From assembly GCF_900183385.1 (NCBI RefSeq), contig NZ_FXUT01000007.1, positions 1 through 64,000 on the forward strand: a stretch of 64,000 bases of DNA, read 5' to 3'. Both the position numbers and the translations under genes were made by a program. This document shows, one piece after another, positions 25,859-35,599 of this stretch. The notes beneath the pieces are model-generated. The model had not been told where the DNA came from. It saw nothing but the letters and a program-made list of their open reading frames with translations, and did no database searches. Position 1 is the stretch's first letter, and every line of letters starts with the position of its first letter. This DNA is from Listeria costaricensis. GTDB lineage: Bacteria > Bacillota > Bacilli > Lactobacillales > Listeriaceae.

Positions 25859-27367
25859 TTATAAATCCAGCTGCGCCGTAATCAACGCTTCATATTGTGC
25901 AAAAAATGGCTGCAGCGCCTGTTTGATTTTTTGAATTCCGCCCGGTTCATCACTTTCAATGCTCATCGGCATCACCGGCTCATGCAGACTCATCCGCAGC
26001 AAGAACCAGCCCTGACCAAATTCACCCGATGTATTAACCCGCACCCCTTCATGATTCACCGGTTCAAGCGTAAAGCCTGGAACCGTCCGCACATAAGCCG
26101 GCAAATTCCGAAGAACCGTCTGCCCATAAATTTTGAAATCCGGCGCTTCGATATGCAAACGGGCTTCCGTACTTTCAGCAGGTTCCACCAAATCAGCAAT
26201 CAGGTCCTGCAACGATCGGCCCTCTGCCCTAAGCTCCGCATACGTCATCAAAATTTTGGCCACCAGATAGGCACCATCATCAAGAAAATAATTTTCCTTT
26301 AACGCCGCATGTCCGCTGATTTCAATAGCAATTTCACTCGGTGTCCCCGCTTCATTCAAACGAATCGCCTCATTGATCACATTCCGGTAGCCTCGTTTGA
26401 ATCGGTGCTGTTTTCCGCCGCACGCCTCGATAAAATCTTCCAAGTGATTGCTCGTCGTTGAATCCGTCACAATCGTCGTTCCCGGATGCTCGCGCAGTAA
26501 AATACGACTGATCATCGCGATCAAAGGATTTCGATTGTAACTTTCCCCACGTGCGTCCATCAGTGCCGATCGGTCCACATCTGTATCAAAAATCACACCA
26601 AGATCCGCCCCATTTGCAAGCACCGCACGTTTAAGACTCGCCATGGCTTCATCGTTATCCGGATTCGGAATATGATTGGGAAAATGACCATCCGGCTCCA
26701 AAAACTGGCTGCCCGTAATATCAGCCCCAAGCGGAGCCAACACTTCCGTCGCAAAAAAGCCCCCAGCGCCATTTCCCGCATCAACAACAATCTTACTACC
26801 AGCAAGCGGTTTGAGCGGATCAGCCGCGCCTCGTATGCCTGCCCGAATTTTGGCCACCAGATCCTCTGCATAAGTCGTAAGAAGTGCCCGCTGTTCGACC
26901 GTTCCACCAGAAAAATCCCCATGTGCAACCGGATTTTCCAACATAAAGGCAATATCTTCATGTTCCGCACCGCCAGATTTAGTGAAAAACTTAATCCCAT
27001 TATAAAAATAAGGCAAGTGGCTAGCAGTAATCATCAAGGCAGCATCCGCCTGATAATCCGCATACTGAGTTGCCATAAACATCGCCGGCGTCGTAGCAAG
27101 CCCCACATCAAGCACGTCCACGCCACGTTTCACTAATTGATCGATCAACTCCGTCTTGATTCTCTCAGCAGACAAGCGACTATCATGACCAACCGCCACT
27201 TTCACCCGACCCGATAAGCCTTTTTTCTGCTCCAGCCAGTTGGCAAAACCGTGTGCAATCAGCCGAATATTTTCATTTGTCAACGTAAGCGCATGCTTGT
27301 CCGTCTCAATCCCAATTCCGCGAATATCTGAACCATTTTGCAGTGTCCGTAAATCAAATTGCTCCAT
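25859..27367 (-). CDS. pgcA: Alpha-phosphohexomutase (phosphoglucomutase)
   Basis: 502-aa enzyme that interconverts hexose 1- and 6-phosphates through a phosphoserine. The active serine lies in ITASHLPYFYNG, the Mg2+ loop is DTDVDRS, and the sugar-binding loop is EISGHAA. The size fits phosphoglucomutase/phosphomannomutase rather than the 450-aa GlmM. The start ATG at 27367 has GGGAGG at 7 nt; the longer open frame upstream overlaps the promoter and is not used. Glucose-1-phosphate for wall teichoic acid and lipoteichoic acid glycosylation is the likely product. Confidence 0.9.
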   Translation of the reverse strand: MEQFDLRTLQNGSDIRGIGIETDKHALTLTNENIRLIAHGFANWLEQKKGLSGRVKVAVGHDSRLSAERIKTELIDQLVKRGVDVLDVGLATTPAMFMATQYADYQADAALMITASHLPYFYNGIKFFTKSGGAEHEDIAFMLENPVAHGDFSGGTVEQRALLTTYAEDLVAKIRAGIRGAADPLKPLAGSKIVVDAGNGAGGFFATEVLAPLGADITGSQFLEPDGHFPNHIPNPDNDEAMASLKRAVLANGADLGVIFDTDVDRSALMDARGESYNRNPLIAMISRILLREHPGTTIVTDSTTSNHLEDFIEACGGKQHRFKRGYRNVINEAIRLNEAGTPSEIAIEISGHAALKENYFLDDGAYLVAKILMTYAELRAEGRSLQDLIADLVEPAESTEARLHIEAPDFKIYGQTVLRNLPAYVRTVPGFTLEPVNHEGVRVNTSGEFGQGWFLLRMSLHEPVMPMSIESDEPGGIQKIKQALQPFFAQYEALITAQLDL

Positions 27368-27403
27368 GATGATCCTCCCGTTCTCATTTCTCGTTTCGCC
27401 TTC

Positions 27404-27432
27404 ATTATACCGTACAAAAGACCACTTTTTAA
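27404..27432 (-). promoter_or_regulatory. Promoter of pgcA
   Basis: Minus-strand TTAAAA, a 17-nt spacer and TATAAT, ending 36 nt before the ATG. Confidence 0.7.
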
Positions 27433-27445
27433 GTCCCATTTCTGT

Positions 27446-28303
27446 TCAGGCTTTTCTCCGTGCGACAACAACTCTGTACCCAACCGTCACCTGTGGAAGA
27501 TCTGTCTGTAAAAATTGGTCGACCTGCGCCGCTTCCAAATGCCAGCCCAGTGGCGTCATCAGCAACAAGTCGCGAAACCGTTCCGCCGAAAGCGCTTTTT
27601 GATAATGAAGCGTCGCCTCCTCGATCACCGTGTATTCCTCCAAAAGCCGCTCATAAACCACCGCATGACCACCACTTTCCTTCAGCGCAAAGGCCGTCCG
27701 AATTTCCTGCAAGTAGTCCTTTTCCGGAAAGACTTTGATCAGCAGCCCGTCGCTTTTCAAAATCCGGTCAAACTCCTGATAGCTTGCCGGTGACAAAATA
27801 TTCAGCAAGAGTGCCGTCGAATCATCCTGCAAAGGGCAAGCCGCCAAGTCTGCCGTAATCCACGCATGGCCCGGATAGTCGCGCGCCGCCTGCCTGATGC
27901 CCTCCTTCGCAATATCCAGCCCGACAACCGGATACCCGCCGCCAAGCTGCCGACTGATTTCCGCCAAATGACTGCCCTCACCAGTTCCCGCGTCCACTAG
28001 AAGGCCTTCTGTCCGCCCGTCCAAGTAGGTCGCACACAGCTCAGCCAATTTTTCCGTAAGCGGCGCAAAAAAGCCCGCATCACTGATTCGTTTTCGCGCC
28101 TCGAACAGCTGCCGATCATATTTTGTATGAATCCCGTGGTCTAGTAAAAATAAATACCCCGGTTTGGCCACATCAAAACGATGCCCCGCCTCGCATAGCA
28201 AAGAAGCCCCTTCCAGCGCCAGATGACCGCCGCAATGCGGACAGGCCAGCTGCGGCAAAATCCGCCCGATCGCCCGCAGATTGACTGCTAACTTCGATTC
28301 CAT
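27446..28303 (-). CDS. rlmA: 23S rRNA (guanine-N1)-methyltransferase RlmA-like
   Basis: 285-aa SAM-dependent methyltransferase. An N-terminal zinc ribbon is seen as CPHC (C21, C24) and C37/H41, and the SAM motif as LLVDAGTGEG near residue 105. In Gram-positive bacteria the enzyme modifies G748 and can affect tylosin-type macrolide binding. The ATG at 28303 is preferred; a longer in-frame start at 28345 would run into the dfrA terminator. It lies behind dfrA, separated by that terminator, so it depends on readthrough or an unseen promoter. Confidence 0.88.
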   Translation of the reverse strand: MESKLAVNLRAIGRILPQLACPHCGGHLALEGASLLCEAGHRFDVAKPGYLFLLDHGIHTKYDRQLFEARKRISDAGFFAPLTEKLAELCATYLDGRTEGLLVDAGTGEGSHLAEISRQLGGGYPVVGLDIAKEGIRQAARDYPGHAWITADLAACPLQDDSTALLLNILSPASYQEFDRILKSDGLLIKVFPEKDYLQEIRTAFALKESGGHAVVYERLLEEYTVIEEATLHYQKALSAERFRDLLLMTPLGWHLEAAQVDQFLQTDLPQVTVGYRVVVARRKA

Positions 28304-28326
28304 TTCATAAATCCCGCCTTTCTGGC

Positions 28327-28359
28327 AAAAAGCCGAATCAATCACTGATTCGGCTTTTT
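28327..28359 (-). terminator. Terminator overlapping the dfrA stop codon
   Basis: A perfect 14-bp stem (28327-28340 with 28346-28359) with a 5-nt loop and U-run. The dfrA stop codon is in the loop and the last five codons form the first arm, so coding and termination share sequence. Confidence 0.85.
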
Positions 28360-28833
28360 ACGCACATATGTTACAAATGTATAGTCATAAGGATTCTTTT
28401 CGTCCTTTTTATTCTCCATCCGACTCGTCTCGGTAAATTTCGACCAGTCCACTTCCGGAAATTTCGTATCAGCAGAAAAAGTCGCAGCAATCTTCGTCAC
28501 GATCAAACGGTCCACATAGGGCATAAACAGCCGGTAAATCTCCGCACCCCCGCAGATGAAAATATCCTCCGTTTTCGCGCGTGCAAGAATCGGCTCCACC
28601 TCATGAACGACCTCCGCATCAGAAAGCCGCAAGTCGCGACTTCGAGACAAAACCAGGTTTTCCCGATTCGGCAAAGCTTTCCCAAGCGATTCATACGTTT
28701 TGCGCCCCATCACGATCGTCTTCCCTGTCGTCTGCTCTTTAAAAAACCGCAGATCCGCCGGCAAATGCCACGGCATCCGGTTATCCTTGCCAATCGCCCC
28801 CTGCTCGTCCTGCGCCCAAATAAATGTCAGCAT
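28342..28833 (-). CDS. dfrA: Dihydrofolate reductase
   Basis: Reduces dihydrofolate to tetrahydrofolate with NADPH; it is the trimethoprim target. The 163-aa chain begins MLTFIWAQDEQGAIGKDNRMPWHLPADLRFF-like with the substrate loop and Asp/Trp substrate residues (WHLPADL), and has GRKTYES and FICGGAEIYR. AAGGAGG precedes the ATG. It follows thyA by 15 nt, the classic pairing: ThyA makes dihydrofolate and DfrA regenerates it. Confidence 0.97.
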   Translation of the reverse strand: MLTFIWAQDEQGAIGKDNRMPWHLPADLRFFKEQTTGKTIVMGRKTYESLGKALPNRENLVLSRSRDLRLSDAEVVHEVEPILARAKTEDIFICGGAEIYRLFMPYVDRLIVTKIAATFSADTKFPEVDWSKFTETSRMENKKDEKNPYDYTFVTYVRKKPNQ

Positions 28834-28848
28834 CTTCCTTCCTCCTTC

Positions 28849-29793
28849 TTATACTGAAATCGGTGCTTTAATCGATGGATGCGGGTCATACCCCTCAAGC
28901 CAGACATCCGCCACATCAAAATCAAAAATCGACTGCACCTGATCGGATAAATGCAAGGTTGGAAGCGCTCGAGGTTCCCGACTAAGCTGTTCTTTCACCT
29001 GCTCCAAATGGTTGTTATAAAGGTGCGCATCTCCCATCGTATGCACGAATTCTCCCACTTCAAGACCCGCCTCACGCGCGATCAAATGGGTCAGCAATGC
29101 GTAACTTGCAATATTGAACGGAACACCCAGAAAAATATCCGCGCTCCGCTGATAAAGCTGACAGCTAAGCTTGCCATCCGCCACAAAAAACTGGAATAGC
29201 GTATGACACGGCGGCAAAGCCATGTTGGGCACATCTTCCGGATTCCACGCCGAAACAATCAACCGCCGCGAATTCGGATTTGTTTTGATCATCTCGATCA
29301 CCTCTTTCAACTGGTCGATCGTCTCGCCCGTCGAAGTTTTCCATTCGCGCCACTGCTTGCCGTAAATATTCCCCAGCTCACCGTACTTCCGTGCAAACGC
29401 TTCGTCTTCCAGAATCTGCGCTTTAAATTTGGCCATTTCAGCCTGATAGACCTCATTAAAATCCGGCTCACGCACTGCCCGAAGACCAAAGTCCGTCATA
29501 TCCGGCCCCGTATAATCCACACTCTTAACGTAGCGTTCAAACGCCCACTCGTTCCAGATATTATTATTGTGCTGCAACAGATAGCGAATATTCGTATCGC
29601 CATGCAGGAACCAAAGCAGCTCGCTAACAACCAGCTTGAACGGCACACGCTTCGTCGTCAGAATCGGAAAACCCTTCCCCAAGTCAAACCGCATTTGATA
29701 GCCGAACGTGCTGATCGTGCCAGTTCCCGTCCGGTCCCCTTTTTGCGTCCCATGTTCCATCACATATTTTTCAAGTTCCAGATATTGCTTCAT
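28849..29793 (-). CDS. thyA: Thymidylate synthase ThyA
   Basis: Methylates dUMP to dTMP using methylene-tetrahydrofolate. The 314-aa protein shows GDRTGTGT, the catalytic Cys in [20 protein letters not shown] and the NLAQYALLTHL-type segment ([11 protein letters not shown]). I start at MKQYLE, ATG at 29793, with AAGGAG upstream; a TTG six bases earlier is also open. It is between an ABC-F ATPase gene (14 nt) and dfrA. Confidence 0.97.
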   Translation of the reverse strand: MKQYLELEKYVMEHGTQKGDRTGTGTISTFGYQMRFDLGKGFPILTTKRVPFKLVVSELLWFLHGDTNIRYLLQHNNNIWNEWAFERYVKSVDYTGPDMTDFGLRAVREPDFNEVYQAEMAKFKAQILEDEAFARKYGELGNIYGKQWREWKTSTGETIDQLKEVIEMIKTNPNSRRLIVSAWNPEDVPNMALPPCHTLFQFFVADGKLSCQLYQRSADIFLGVPFNIASYALLTHLIAREAGLEVGEFVHTMGDAHLYNNHLEQVKEQLSREPRALPTLHLSDQVQSIFDFDVADVWLEGYDPHPSIKAPISV

Positions 29794-29807
29794 TATCAAC
29801 CGACTCC

Positions 29808-31697
29808 TTACTCCGCATATTGCGCCAAGTATTCCCAGCGCTTCATGCGTTCCTCTAGTTTCGCTTCCTGTGCTTCGATTTCCTGATTGAGTTCCGTCGC
29901 CAGCATAAAATCGGCCCCGCTTTCTTCAAGCCGATTTTGCAGCTCCAGAAGGGAATTTTCAAGCGTTTCAATCTCGTTCATGATCCCTTCCCACTCTTTT
30001 TTTTCCATATATGTCAACTTGGTCTTTTCTTTCGGCTTTTCTAAAACAGGCGCTTCTTTTACAGCCTTTTTGCTCGTCTGCCGCTTGATTTTGCGCGACG
30101 CTTCCCTGTCGGCCAAATAGTCGCTGTACTCACCGTAAAACGGCCGAATCTCGCCCATCCCTTCAAAGACGAGCAATTTGCGAGCCACCTTATCCAAAAA
30201 GTAGCGATCATGGCTGACCGTGATGACCGTCCCGCCAAAGCTTTCCAAATAGTCCTCAAGCACCGTCAGCGTCTCTGTATCCAGATCGTTTGTCGGTTCA
30301 TCGAGCAACAGAACATTGGGCCGCTCCATTAAAATCTTGAGTAGGAAAAGCCGGCGCCGTTCGCCACCCGAAAGACTCCCGATCAACTTGCCATGCGTAC
30401 TTGGCGGAAACAGGAACCGTTCGAGCATGCTGCTGACACTGATGGTCTCGCCGCTTGTCGTGGTCACCGTTTCGCCGACCTCTTGCAAATAGCTGATCAT
30501 GCGCTTCTCCGTATCCAGCTCGATATTCTGCTGCGTATAGTAACCAATCTGCACCGTCTGCCCGACAATCAGCTCGCCTTGATCCGCCTCGAGTCGTCCG
30601 GCCAGAAGGTTCAACAGTGTGGATTTTCCCGTGCCATTTTCGCCCGTAATGCCGAGCCGCTCACCCGGCTGAATAATCCAGCTAAAATCTTTCAAAACTT
30701 CCTTCTCACCAAAATGTTTGCCCAAATGTTTGAGCGTAAAGACCTCTTTTCCAAGCCGCGTTTGCTGAAAATCAAGCTCCAGACTGCCGGAATCTTCCTT
30801 GGTTTTCACTTTTGCTTCCAGCTCACCAAAACGATCCTTCCGCGCCTTCTGCTTCGTCGAGCGTGCCTGAGCCCCGCGCCGCATCCAAGCCAGTTCTTTC
30901 CGGTAAAGATTGCGATTTTTCTCACGCGTGCTCTCTTCCTGTTCCATGCGGATTGCTTTCGACTCCATAAATTTTTCATAGTTGCCAACGTAGCGATAAA
31001 TTTTCCCGCGATCGAGCTCAATAATATGATTTGTAATCCGGTCCAAAAAGTACCGATCATGCGTCACAAGAAGAACGGCCCCTTTAAAGCGGTTCAAATA
31101 GTCCTCCAAAAAGCGAATCGACTCAAAATCCAAATGGTTGGTCGGTTCATCCAGAATGAGCAGATCCGGCGTTTCGATCAGCACCTGCGCCAAACCGACC
31201 CGTTTCCTTTGACCACCCGAAAGCGTCCCAACACGCGCCGTCAAATCCGTAATGCCCAGCTTGTCGAGAATCATTTTTGCTTCCGTATTCATATCCCAAG
31301 CTTGCGTCGCATCCATTTCCTGCTGTGCGGCATAAAAGGCCTGGTGCCGCGTTTCATCATCCGGGTACTCCGCCATCAAAAGGAGCGCCTCTTCATAAGC
31401 CCGAATCGCCCGAAAGCTGCGCGTCTCCGCCATAAACACCGTCTCAAGCACCGTTTTATCAGCTGCAAGCGGCGGCTCCTGCGCCAAATAGCAGATCGTA
31501 TAGTCGCCCGGCCGAACGATTTCCCCCGCATCCGCCGACTCCTTGCCAGAAACGATCTCAAGTAAAGTCGATTTCCCGGTCCCATTGACACCAATGACCC
31601 CAATCCGCTCCCCTTCAGAGATCGTCAAATCGACCTGATCAAATAATATTTTTTCGCCAAAACTTTTCGCGATACCGATAAGTTTAATTTGCTTCAT
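29808..31697 (-). CDS. ABC-F family ribosome-associated ATPase
   Basis: 629-aa protein with two ATP-binding cassettes and no membrane domain. Each has a Walker A (GVNGTGKST and GENGTGKST), an [16 protein letters not shown] signature and a Walker B ending in [10 protein letters not shown] or [10 protein letters not shown]. The charged linker (about residues 240-310) and C-terminal coiled coil (about 555-629) fit Uup/YdiF-type proteins that act on the ribosome. Drug-protecting ABC-F relatives exist, but the operon with thyA-dfrA suggests housekeeping. The ATG at 31697 has AAGGA at 7 nt. Confidence 0.92.
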   Translation of the reverse strand: MKQIKLIGIAKSFGEKILFDQVDLTISEGERIGVIGVNGTGKSTLLEIVSGKESADAGEIVRPGDYTICYLAQEPPLAADKTVLETVFMAETRSFRAIRAYEEALLLMAEYPDDETRHQAFYAAQQEMDATQAWDMNTEAKMILDKLGITDLTARVGTLSGGQRKRVGLAQVLIETPDLLILDEPTNHLDFESIRFLEDYLNRFKGAVLLVTHDRYFLDRITNHIIELDRGKIYRYVGNYEKFMESKAIRMEQEESTREKNRNLYRKELAWMRRGAQARSTKQKARKDRFGELEAKVKTKEDSGSLELDFQQTRLGKEVFTLKHLGKHFGEKEVLKDFSWIIQPGERLGITGENGTGKSTLLNLLAGRLEADQGELIVGQTVQIGYYTQQNIELDTEKRMISYLQEVGETVTTTSGETISVSSMLERFLFPPSTHGKLIGSLSGGERRRLFLLKILMERPNVLLLDEPTNDLDTETLTVLEDYLESFGGTVITVSHDRYFLDKVARKLLVFEGMGEIRPFYGEYSDYLADREASRKIKRQTSKKAVKEAPVLEKPKEKTKLTYMEKKEWEGIMNEIETLENSLLELQNRLEESGADFMLATELNQEIEAQEAKLEERMKRWEYLAQYAE

Positions 31698-31729
31698 GAT
31701 AATCCTTCCATCTTGCATAGTCTTCTTAT

Positions 31730-31758
31730 ATTTTAGCCGAAAGAGCAGAACTAGGCAA
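31730..31758 (-). promoter_or_regulatory. Promoter of ABC-F-thyA-dfrA operon
   Basis: Minus-strand TTGCCT, a 17-nt spacer and TAAAAT, about 32 nt before the ATG. Confidence 0.7.
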
Positions 31759-31917
31759 TAAAATAAAGAGATTCTCAGCTAAAAGAAGCCAAGGTTTCCG
31801 CTAAAATGTAGCCCACATAAATCTTTGCCTCTAAATCATTTTGTCCACATCAAACAAACACTCGCCAAATAATAATCTCAGCGTGTCCCTCTAGTAACAG
31901 ATACGACAATGAATGGC

Positions 31918-32532
31918 TCAAGTATCTTCAATCGTTAGATAACCCTCTTTCAAATGTGGTTTGAGAAATACAAACAACGTCGGTGAAGAACCCGCATTTA
32001 GGTAAAAAGGCAGCCAATTTGTATGTAATTGCACTAACAAACGATCGGCCGCCATCCCTTCATTCACCTGAAAAGAGGCTGGAATCCCCCCGAATTTATC
32101 CTTATCTAATTCATCAAATTCTAGTGTAATCATTTCTTCTTTTTGCTGTATTTGCGGTATCCATATATGCTCTGAATCGCTCGTTGGACCCACAGCAGAA
32201 TCACTCACTTCAATAAAATTCGGTATACGTCCATCAGGTTGAACAATAACCGCATTCTCTCCTCCATCTGGGAAAATGATGTCAGGATCAAAGAAATCAT
32301 CCTCTTTATCAATAGGCTGTGTCATGAAAAAATAGGCCATGACCACCTCATTAATGTCATCATAAATTTCGTCTAAACGAATTTGCCCTATAAATTTCAT
32401 AGGCCGCTTACCCCAAGCAGTACTAACTGGCCACTCAGGAGAGGTTAACCAATCCGGTTGTCCACCAAATTTGGTTTGAAACGAAGCTCCTTCCAGCTTT
32501 TTCAAAAAATGCGTAATAATATAACTTTTCAT
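31918..32532 (-). CDS. DUF1963 / YwqG-like protein
   Basis: 204-aa acidic soluble protein. The FGGQPDWLTSPEWP segment near residue 22 and MKFIGQIRLDEI near residue 46 resemble YwqG/DUF1963, a family found in many scattered genomes and often near toxin-immunity genes. The start ATG at 32532 has GAAGG about 8 nt upstream; a longer open frame to 32637 would overlap the small gene behind it. It is AT-rich compared with its neighbours, which hints at accessory origin. No function is established. Confidence 0.72.
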   Translation of the reverse strand: MKSYIITHFLKKLEGASFQTKFGGQPDWLTSPEWPVSTAWGKRPMKFIGQIRLDEIYDDINEVVMAYFFMTQPIDKEDDFFDPDIIFPDGGENAVIVQPDGRIPNFIEVSDSAVGPTSDSEHIWIPQIQQKEEMITLEFDELDKDKFGGIPASFQVNEGMAADRLLVQLHTNWLPFYLNAGSSPTLFVFLKPHLKEGYLTIEDT

Positions 32533-32593
32533 ACATCTACCTTCTCTATTCTCTACAGATTCAATCATTATTTTCTTGTGCATTAACAAATGA

Positions 32594-32761
32594 TTAGGCT
32601 TTTTTCCTCCGATAAAAATAAACACAGACACTTTCAAGAATCAGATAGACTAAAACAAATGGAGCAACCTTTTCAGCTCCCCATATCCAGAAACAAATGA
32701 TAAACAGTACTGTAAGAATCAAAGCACGAATGTAAAATAAGAAACGACCGTTCTTTTTCAT
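32594..32761 (-). CDS. Small two-helix membrane protein (55 aa)
   Basis: An open frame of 55 codons from ATG 32761 to TAA 32594. The start is preceded by AGGTGG at 5 nt. The protein has a basic N-terminus (MKKNGR), a hydrophobic helix at about 7-27 (with FWIWG), a short Glu-Lys turn, a second helix at about 33-50 and a basic tail (RRKKA), so it is predicted to span the membrane twice with both ends inside. It lies 61 nt before the DUF1963-type gene and shares a promoter with it. I do not recognise the family; such small proteins often modulate larger membrane partners. Confidence 0.65.
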   Translation of the reverse strand: MKKNGRFLFYIRALILTVLFIICFWIWGAEKVAPFVLVYLILESVCVYFYRRKKA

Positions 32762-32862
32762 CGCCGCCACCTGCCTTTTCCATTGTATGTACGAGCAAAA
32801 CTAGAAAATAAAACTTTGCATACCTTCATGCTAGCTACTCTCTCATTATTGTTTACAGCTCG

Positions 32863-32890
32863 ATTATACCAACTTGCAACTGTTCTCCAA
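32863..32890 (-). promoter_or_regulatory. Promoter of small membrane protein-DUF1963 operon
   Basis: Minus-strand TTGGAG, a 16-nt spacer and TATAAT (also an extended TGG). The leader is about 95 nt. Confidence 0.6.
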
Positions 32891-32905
32891 ATAAGCCCAT
32901 CTTAT

Positions 32906-32943
32906 AAAAAAACCACAGCCGCATTTCTGCCAACCGTGGTTTT
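32906..32943 (-). terminator. Terminator after fhs
   Basis: An 8-bp stem (AAAACCAC with GTGGTTTT) extended by inner G-C pairs is followed on the minus strand by a T-run, 13 nt after the fhs stop. Confidence 0.7.
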
Positions 32944-32956
32944 CAAATTTTATCGC

Positions 32957-34639
32957 TTAGAACAAGCCTTTCGCATGCCCTTTCTCATCCACATCCATGT
33001 TGAGTGCTGCTGGTTTTTTCGGCAAGCCCGGCATCGTCATCACGTCACCCGTCAAAGCCACCACAAAGCCAGCACCCAGTTTCGGAATAAATTCACGAAT
33101 ATGCACTGTGAAATTCGTCGGCCGTCCAAGCAGCGACGGATCATCCGACAAGCTGTACTGCGTTTTCGCCATGCAAATCGGATAGCGATCCCAGCCGTAT
33201 TTCTTGAATTCGGCAATCTGCTTCTGTGCCTTGGTTGATAGTTCTACCCCGATGCCACCGTAGATTTTCGTCACGATTTTTTCCAGTTTTTCCTCGATAC
33301 TGTCCGCATCATCGTAGAGCCGTTTATAAGAAGCTCGCCCAGATTCAACCTCCGCGATCACTTTATCTGCAAGTTCCAGACCGCCAGCACCGCCTTTTTC
33401 CCAAACCTCCGTCAAAGAAAATGGAATATCTTTTGCCGCACAAAGTTCCTCGAGCGCCGCCACTTCCTGCTCCGTATCCGTGATAAATTTGTTGATTGCC
33501 ACAACGAAAGGAATGCCAAATTGGCCAATCGAATCGACATGCTTTTCCAAATTGGCAAAGCCCGCCCGAAGCGCCTCGACATTTTCAGCGCCCAGATCCG
33601 TTTTAGCCACGCCGCCATGCATTTTCAGCGCGCGAATCGTCGCCACAATGACCACACAGTCCGGTGCCTTACCAAGCGCGGGTACCTTAATATCAAGGAA
33701 TTTCTCAGCGCCAAGATCCGCACCAAATCCCGCTTCCGTCACCGTATATTCGCCTAATTTCAAAGCCGTTTGTGTCGCCGAAATACTATTGCATCCGTGT
33801 GCAATATTGGCAAACGGACCCCCATGAACGATCGCCGGTGTATGTTCAAGCGTTTGCACCAGATTCGGCTTCAGCGCGTCCTTCAAAAGAAGCGTCAGTG
33901 CCCCCTCGTAGCCAAGCTCACCCACCGTAATCGGCTCCCGTGCATAATTATAGCCAATCACGATTTCACTCAGTCGATGCTTCAGATCTTTTAAATCTGT
34001 CGCTAAACAAATGATCGCCATAATTTCCGAGGCCACCGTAATATCAAAGCCGTCCTCACGCGGAATCCCCTGAACGGGGCCACCCAGCCCGACGACCACT
34101 TTGCGGAGCGCCCGATCATTCAGATCAACCACCCGTTTCCAAACGATACGCCGCTGATCAATTCCCAGTTCATTGCCTTGCTGCATATGATTATCAATAA
34201 AGGCAGAAAGCGCATTGTTCGCCGCCGTGATTGCATGAAAGTCCCCCGTAAAGTGGAGATTAATATCTTCCATTGGAATGACCTGTGCATAGCCGCCGCC
34301 AGTTGCCCCGCCTTTGATCCCCATTGTAGGACCAAGCGAAGGTTCCCGAAGCGCAATCACCGTTTTTTTATTTTTTTGAGAAAGTGCATCTCCTAATCCC
34401 ACCGTCACAGTCGATTTCCCTTCTCCCGCTGGAGTTGGATTAATCGCCGTCACAAGGATCAGCTTGCCGTCCTCTCTTGTTTTTAAATCGTGGATGGTTT
34501 CATAAGTCAGTTTTGCTTTTGTTTTCCCGTAAAGCTCCAAATCGTCTAGTTCCAACCCTAGACCTTCCGCTACTTCTGTTATCGGTAAAATTTCCGCCTC
34601 AGCAGCGATTTCAATATCGGATTTGAATTGTTTGACCAC
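32957..34639 (-). CDS. fhs: Formate-tetrahydrofolate ligase
   Basis: Makes 10-formyl-tetrahydrofolate from formate, ATP and tetrahydrofolate for purine synthesis and initiator tRNA formylation. The 560-aa chain shows the P-loop [14 protein letters not shown] at about 68 and [13 protein letters not shown] and GVELST motifs typical of the family. It starts with GTG 34639, supported by GGAGGGG at 8 nt. It is monocistronic, ending at its terminator, and complements dfrA/thyA nearby in one-carbon metabolism. Confidence 0.97.
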   Translation of the reverse strand: MVKQFKSDIEIAAEAEILPITEVAEGLGLELDDLELYGKTKAKLTYETIHDLKTREDGKLILVTAINPTPAGEGKSTVTVGLGDALSQKNKKTVIALREPSLGPTMGIKGGATGGGYAQVIPMEDINLHFTGDFHAITAANNALSAFIDNHMQQGNELGIDQRRIVWKRVVDLNDRALRKVVVGLGGPVQGIPREDGFDITVASEIMAIICLATDLKDLKHRLSEIVIGYNYAREPITVGELGYEGALTLLLKDALKPNLVQTLEHTPAIVHGGPFANIAHGCNSISATQTALKLGEYTVTEAGFGADLGAEKFLDIKVPALGKAPDCVVIVATIRALKMHGGVAKTDLGAENVEALRAGFANLEKHVDSIGQFGIPFVVAINKFITDTEQEVAALEELCAAKDIPFSLTEVWEKGGAGGLELADKVIAEVESGRASYKRLYDDADSIEEKLEKIVTKIYGGIGVELSTKAQKQIAEFKKYGWDRYPICMAKTQYSLSDDPSLLGRPTNFTVHIREFIPKLGAGFVVALTGDVMTMPGLPKKPAALNMDVDEKGHAKGLF

Positions 34640-34791
34640 TCTTTATTCCCCTCCATATGTAAATATTGTATATAAGTTGCAAAATGTAACCTCTTTCTTT
34701 TTTGAACACCGAAAAAATCGGCCAGCAAGCGAGTTGCTGTACGTTCCTCTTGATTGCGCTTCGACATTTTGCAAACTTGGCATACCGGTAT

Positions 34792-35214
34792 TTATTCCGT
34801 ATGTGTTTTTTCCTGCATGTCTTGTAATTTCTTACGCGCATCTGGATTTTCCTCAAAGAATTGAAGTAAATCGCCAATTCGGTCGATCGAATTCCAGCTC
34901 AAATGATGTTCGATTCCTTCGACATCATTGTAAACATGTTCCTCCATCACACCAATCACACGTAAAAATTCTTCCAGAAGCGTATGGCGTTCAAGCAGTC
35001 GTTTGCCCACTTTCTTCCCCTTGGGCGTTAAAATCAGACCGCGATATTTTTCATAAACAAGATATTCATCTTTATCCAGCTTCTGGACCATTTTTGTCAC
35101 AGACGAGGGATGGACAAGCAGCTCATCGGCAATATCTGATACACGCGCATACCCTTTCGTTTCAATGAGTGAGTAGATTTTTTCAATATAGTCTTCCATA
35201 CTAGGTGTTGGCAT
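34792..35214 (-). CDS. mntR: Manganese-responsive regulator MntR
   Basis: 140-aa DtxR-family repressor. An N-terminal winged helix ([29 protein letters not shown]-type) is followed by a dimerisation domain with metal ligands; the EGIEHHLSW segment near residue 97 carries the conserved Glu/His ligands, and Asp8 in MEDYIE is the MntR-type residue. RBS GGAGGG. It represses manganese uptake genes when Mn(II) is plentiful. No Mn transporter is in this window, so its targets lie elsewhere. Confidence 0.93.
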   Translation of the reverse strand: MPTPSMEDYIEKIYSLIETKGYARVSDIADELLVHPSSVTKMVQKLDKDEYLVYEKYRGLILTPKGKKVGKRLLERHTLLEEFLRVIGVMEEHVYNDVEGIEHHLSWNSIDRIGDLLQFFEENPDARKKLQDMQEKTHTE

Positions 35215-35249
35215 CGCATACCCTCCAACTTAATTTCTTTCACATACAA

Positions 35250-35277
35250 ATTGTACTATAGAACCAGGCCGAAACAA
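35250..35277 (-). promoter_or_regulatory. Promoter of mntR
   Basis: Minus-strand TTGTTT, a 16-nt spacer and TACAAT, 35 nt before the ATG. Confidence 0.6.
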
Positions 35278-35485
35278 AATATTTACACTCTTTTCACCAG
35301 AAAGTTTTTCCATCAGCATGACTTCGATTTCACATATGAATCTTTATACCCAAAATGTTATATCCATTAAATCCTTTTGACCTAATATAAGAATTATTAT
35401 TGCACACAACCAGTGCCTCATCGATCGTTTTCTCGCAAGTAAGCCGTTACAAGTCGGAATGTTATAAAAAATTTCAAAAATCTAC

Positions 35486-35515
35486 TTGACGTATCTAGGT
35501 CAATTGTTTTATAGT
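35486..35515 (+). promoter_or_regulatory. Promoter of csp
   Basis: TTGACG, an 18-nt spacer and TATAGT. TTGAC and GTCAA form an inverted repeat around the -35 (35486-35503). Confidence 0.65.
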
Positions 35516-35520
35516 GTTAG

Positions 35521-35599
35521 TATCAGACAAGCAAGTCTTGTGTGAAAGTACGATGATCCAGCCATGTTGGGTCATGAGGATTTAGGAGGATTTGTCTTA
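35521..35599 (+). promoter_or_regulatory. Structured 5' leader of csp mRNA
   Basis: The predicted leader of about 75 nt can form two hairpins, ACAAG/CTTGT and GATCCA/TGGGTC, just before the AGGAGG ribosome site. Long structured leaders are typical of cold-shock genes and can act as temperature sensors. Here that role is an inference. Confidence 0.5.

Larger units (their letters stand above)
35215..35599. other. Divergent intergenic region between mntR and csp
   Basis: This 385-bp gap holds the mntR promoter at its left end and the csp promoter and leader at its right end. Between about 35290 and 35480 I see only AT-rich sequence with no ORF, repeat or clear RNA structure. Confidence 0.6.

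Noticed and set aside
30393-31565. Long plus-strand open frame (390 codons) opposite the ABC-F gene
   Set aside because: It lies wholly inside the strongly supported ABC-F gene, has no RBS at its start and gives a low-complexity Arg/His/Phe-rich translation typical of antisense shadows.
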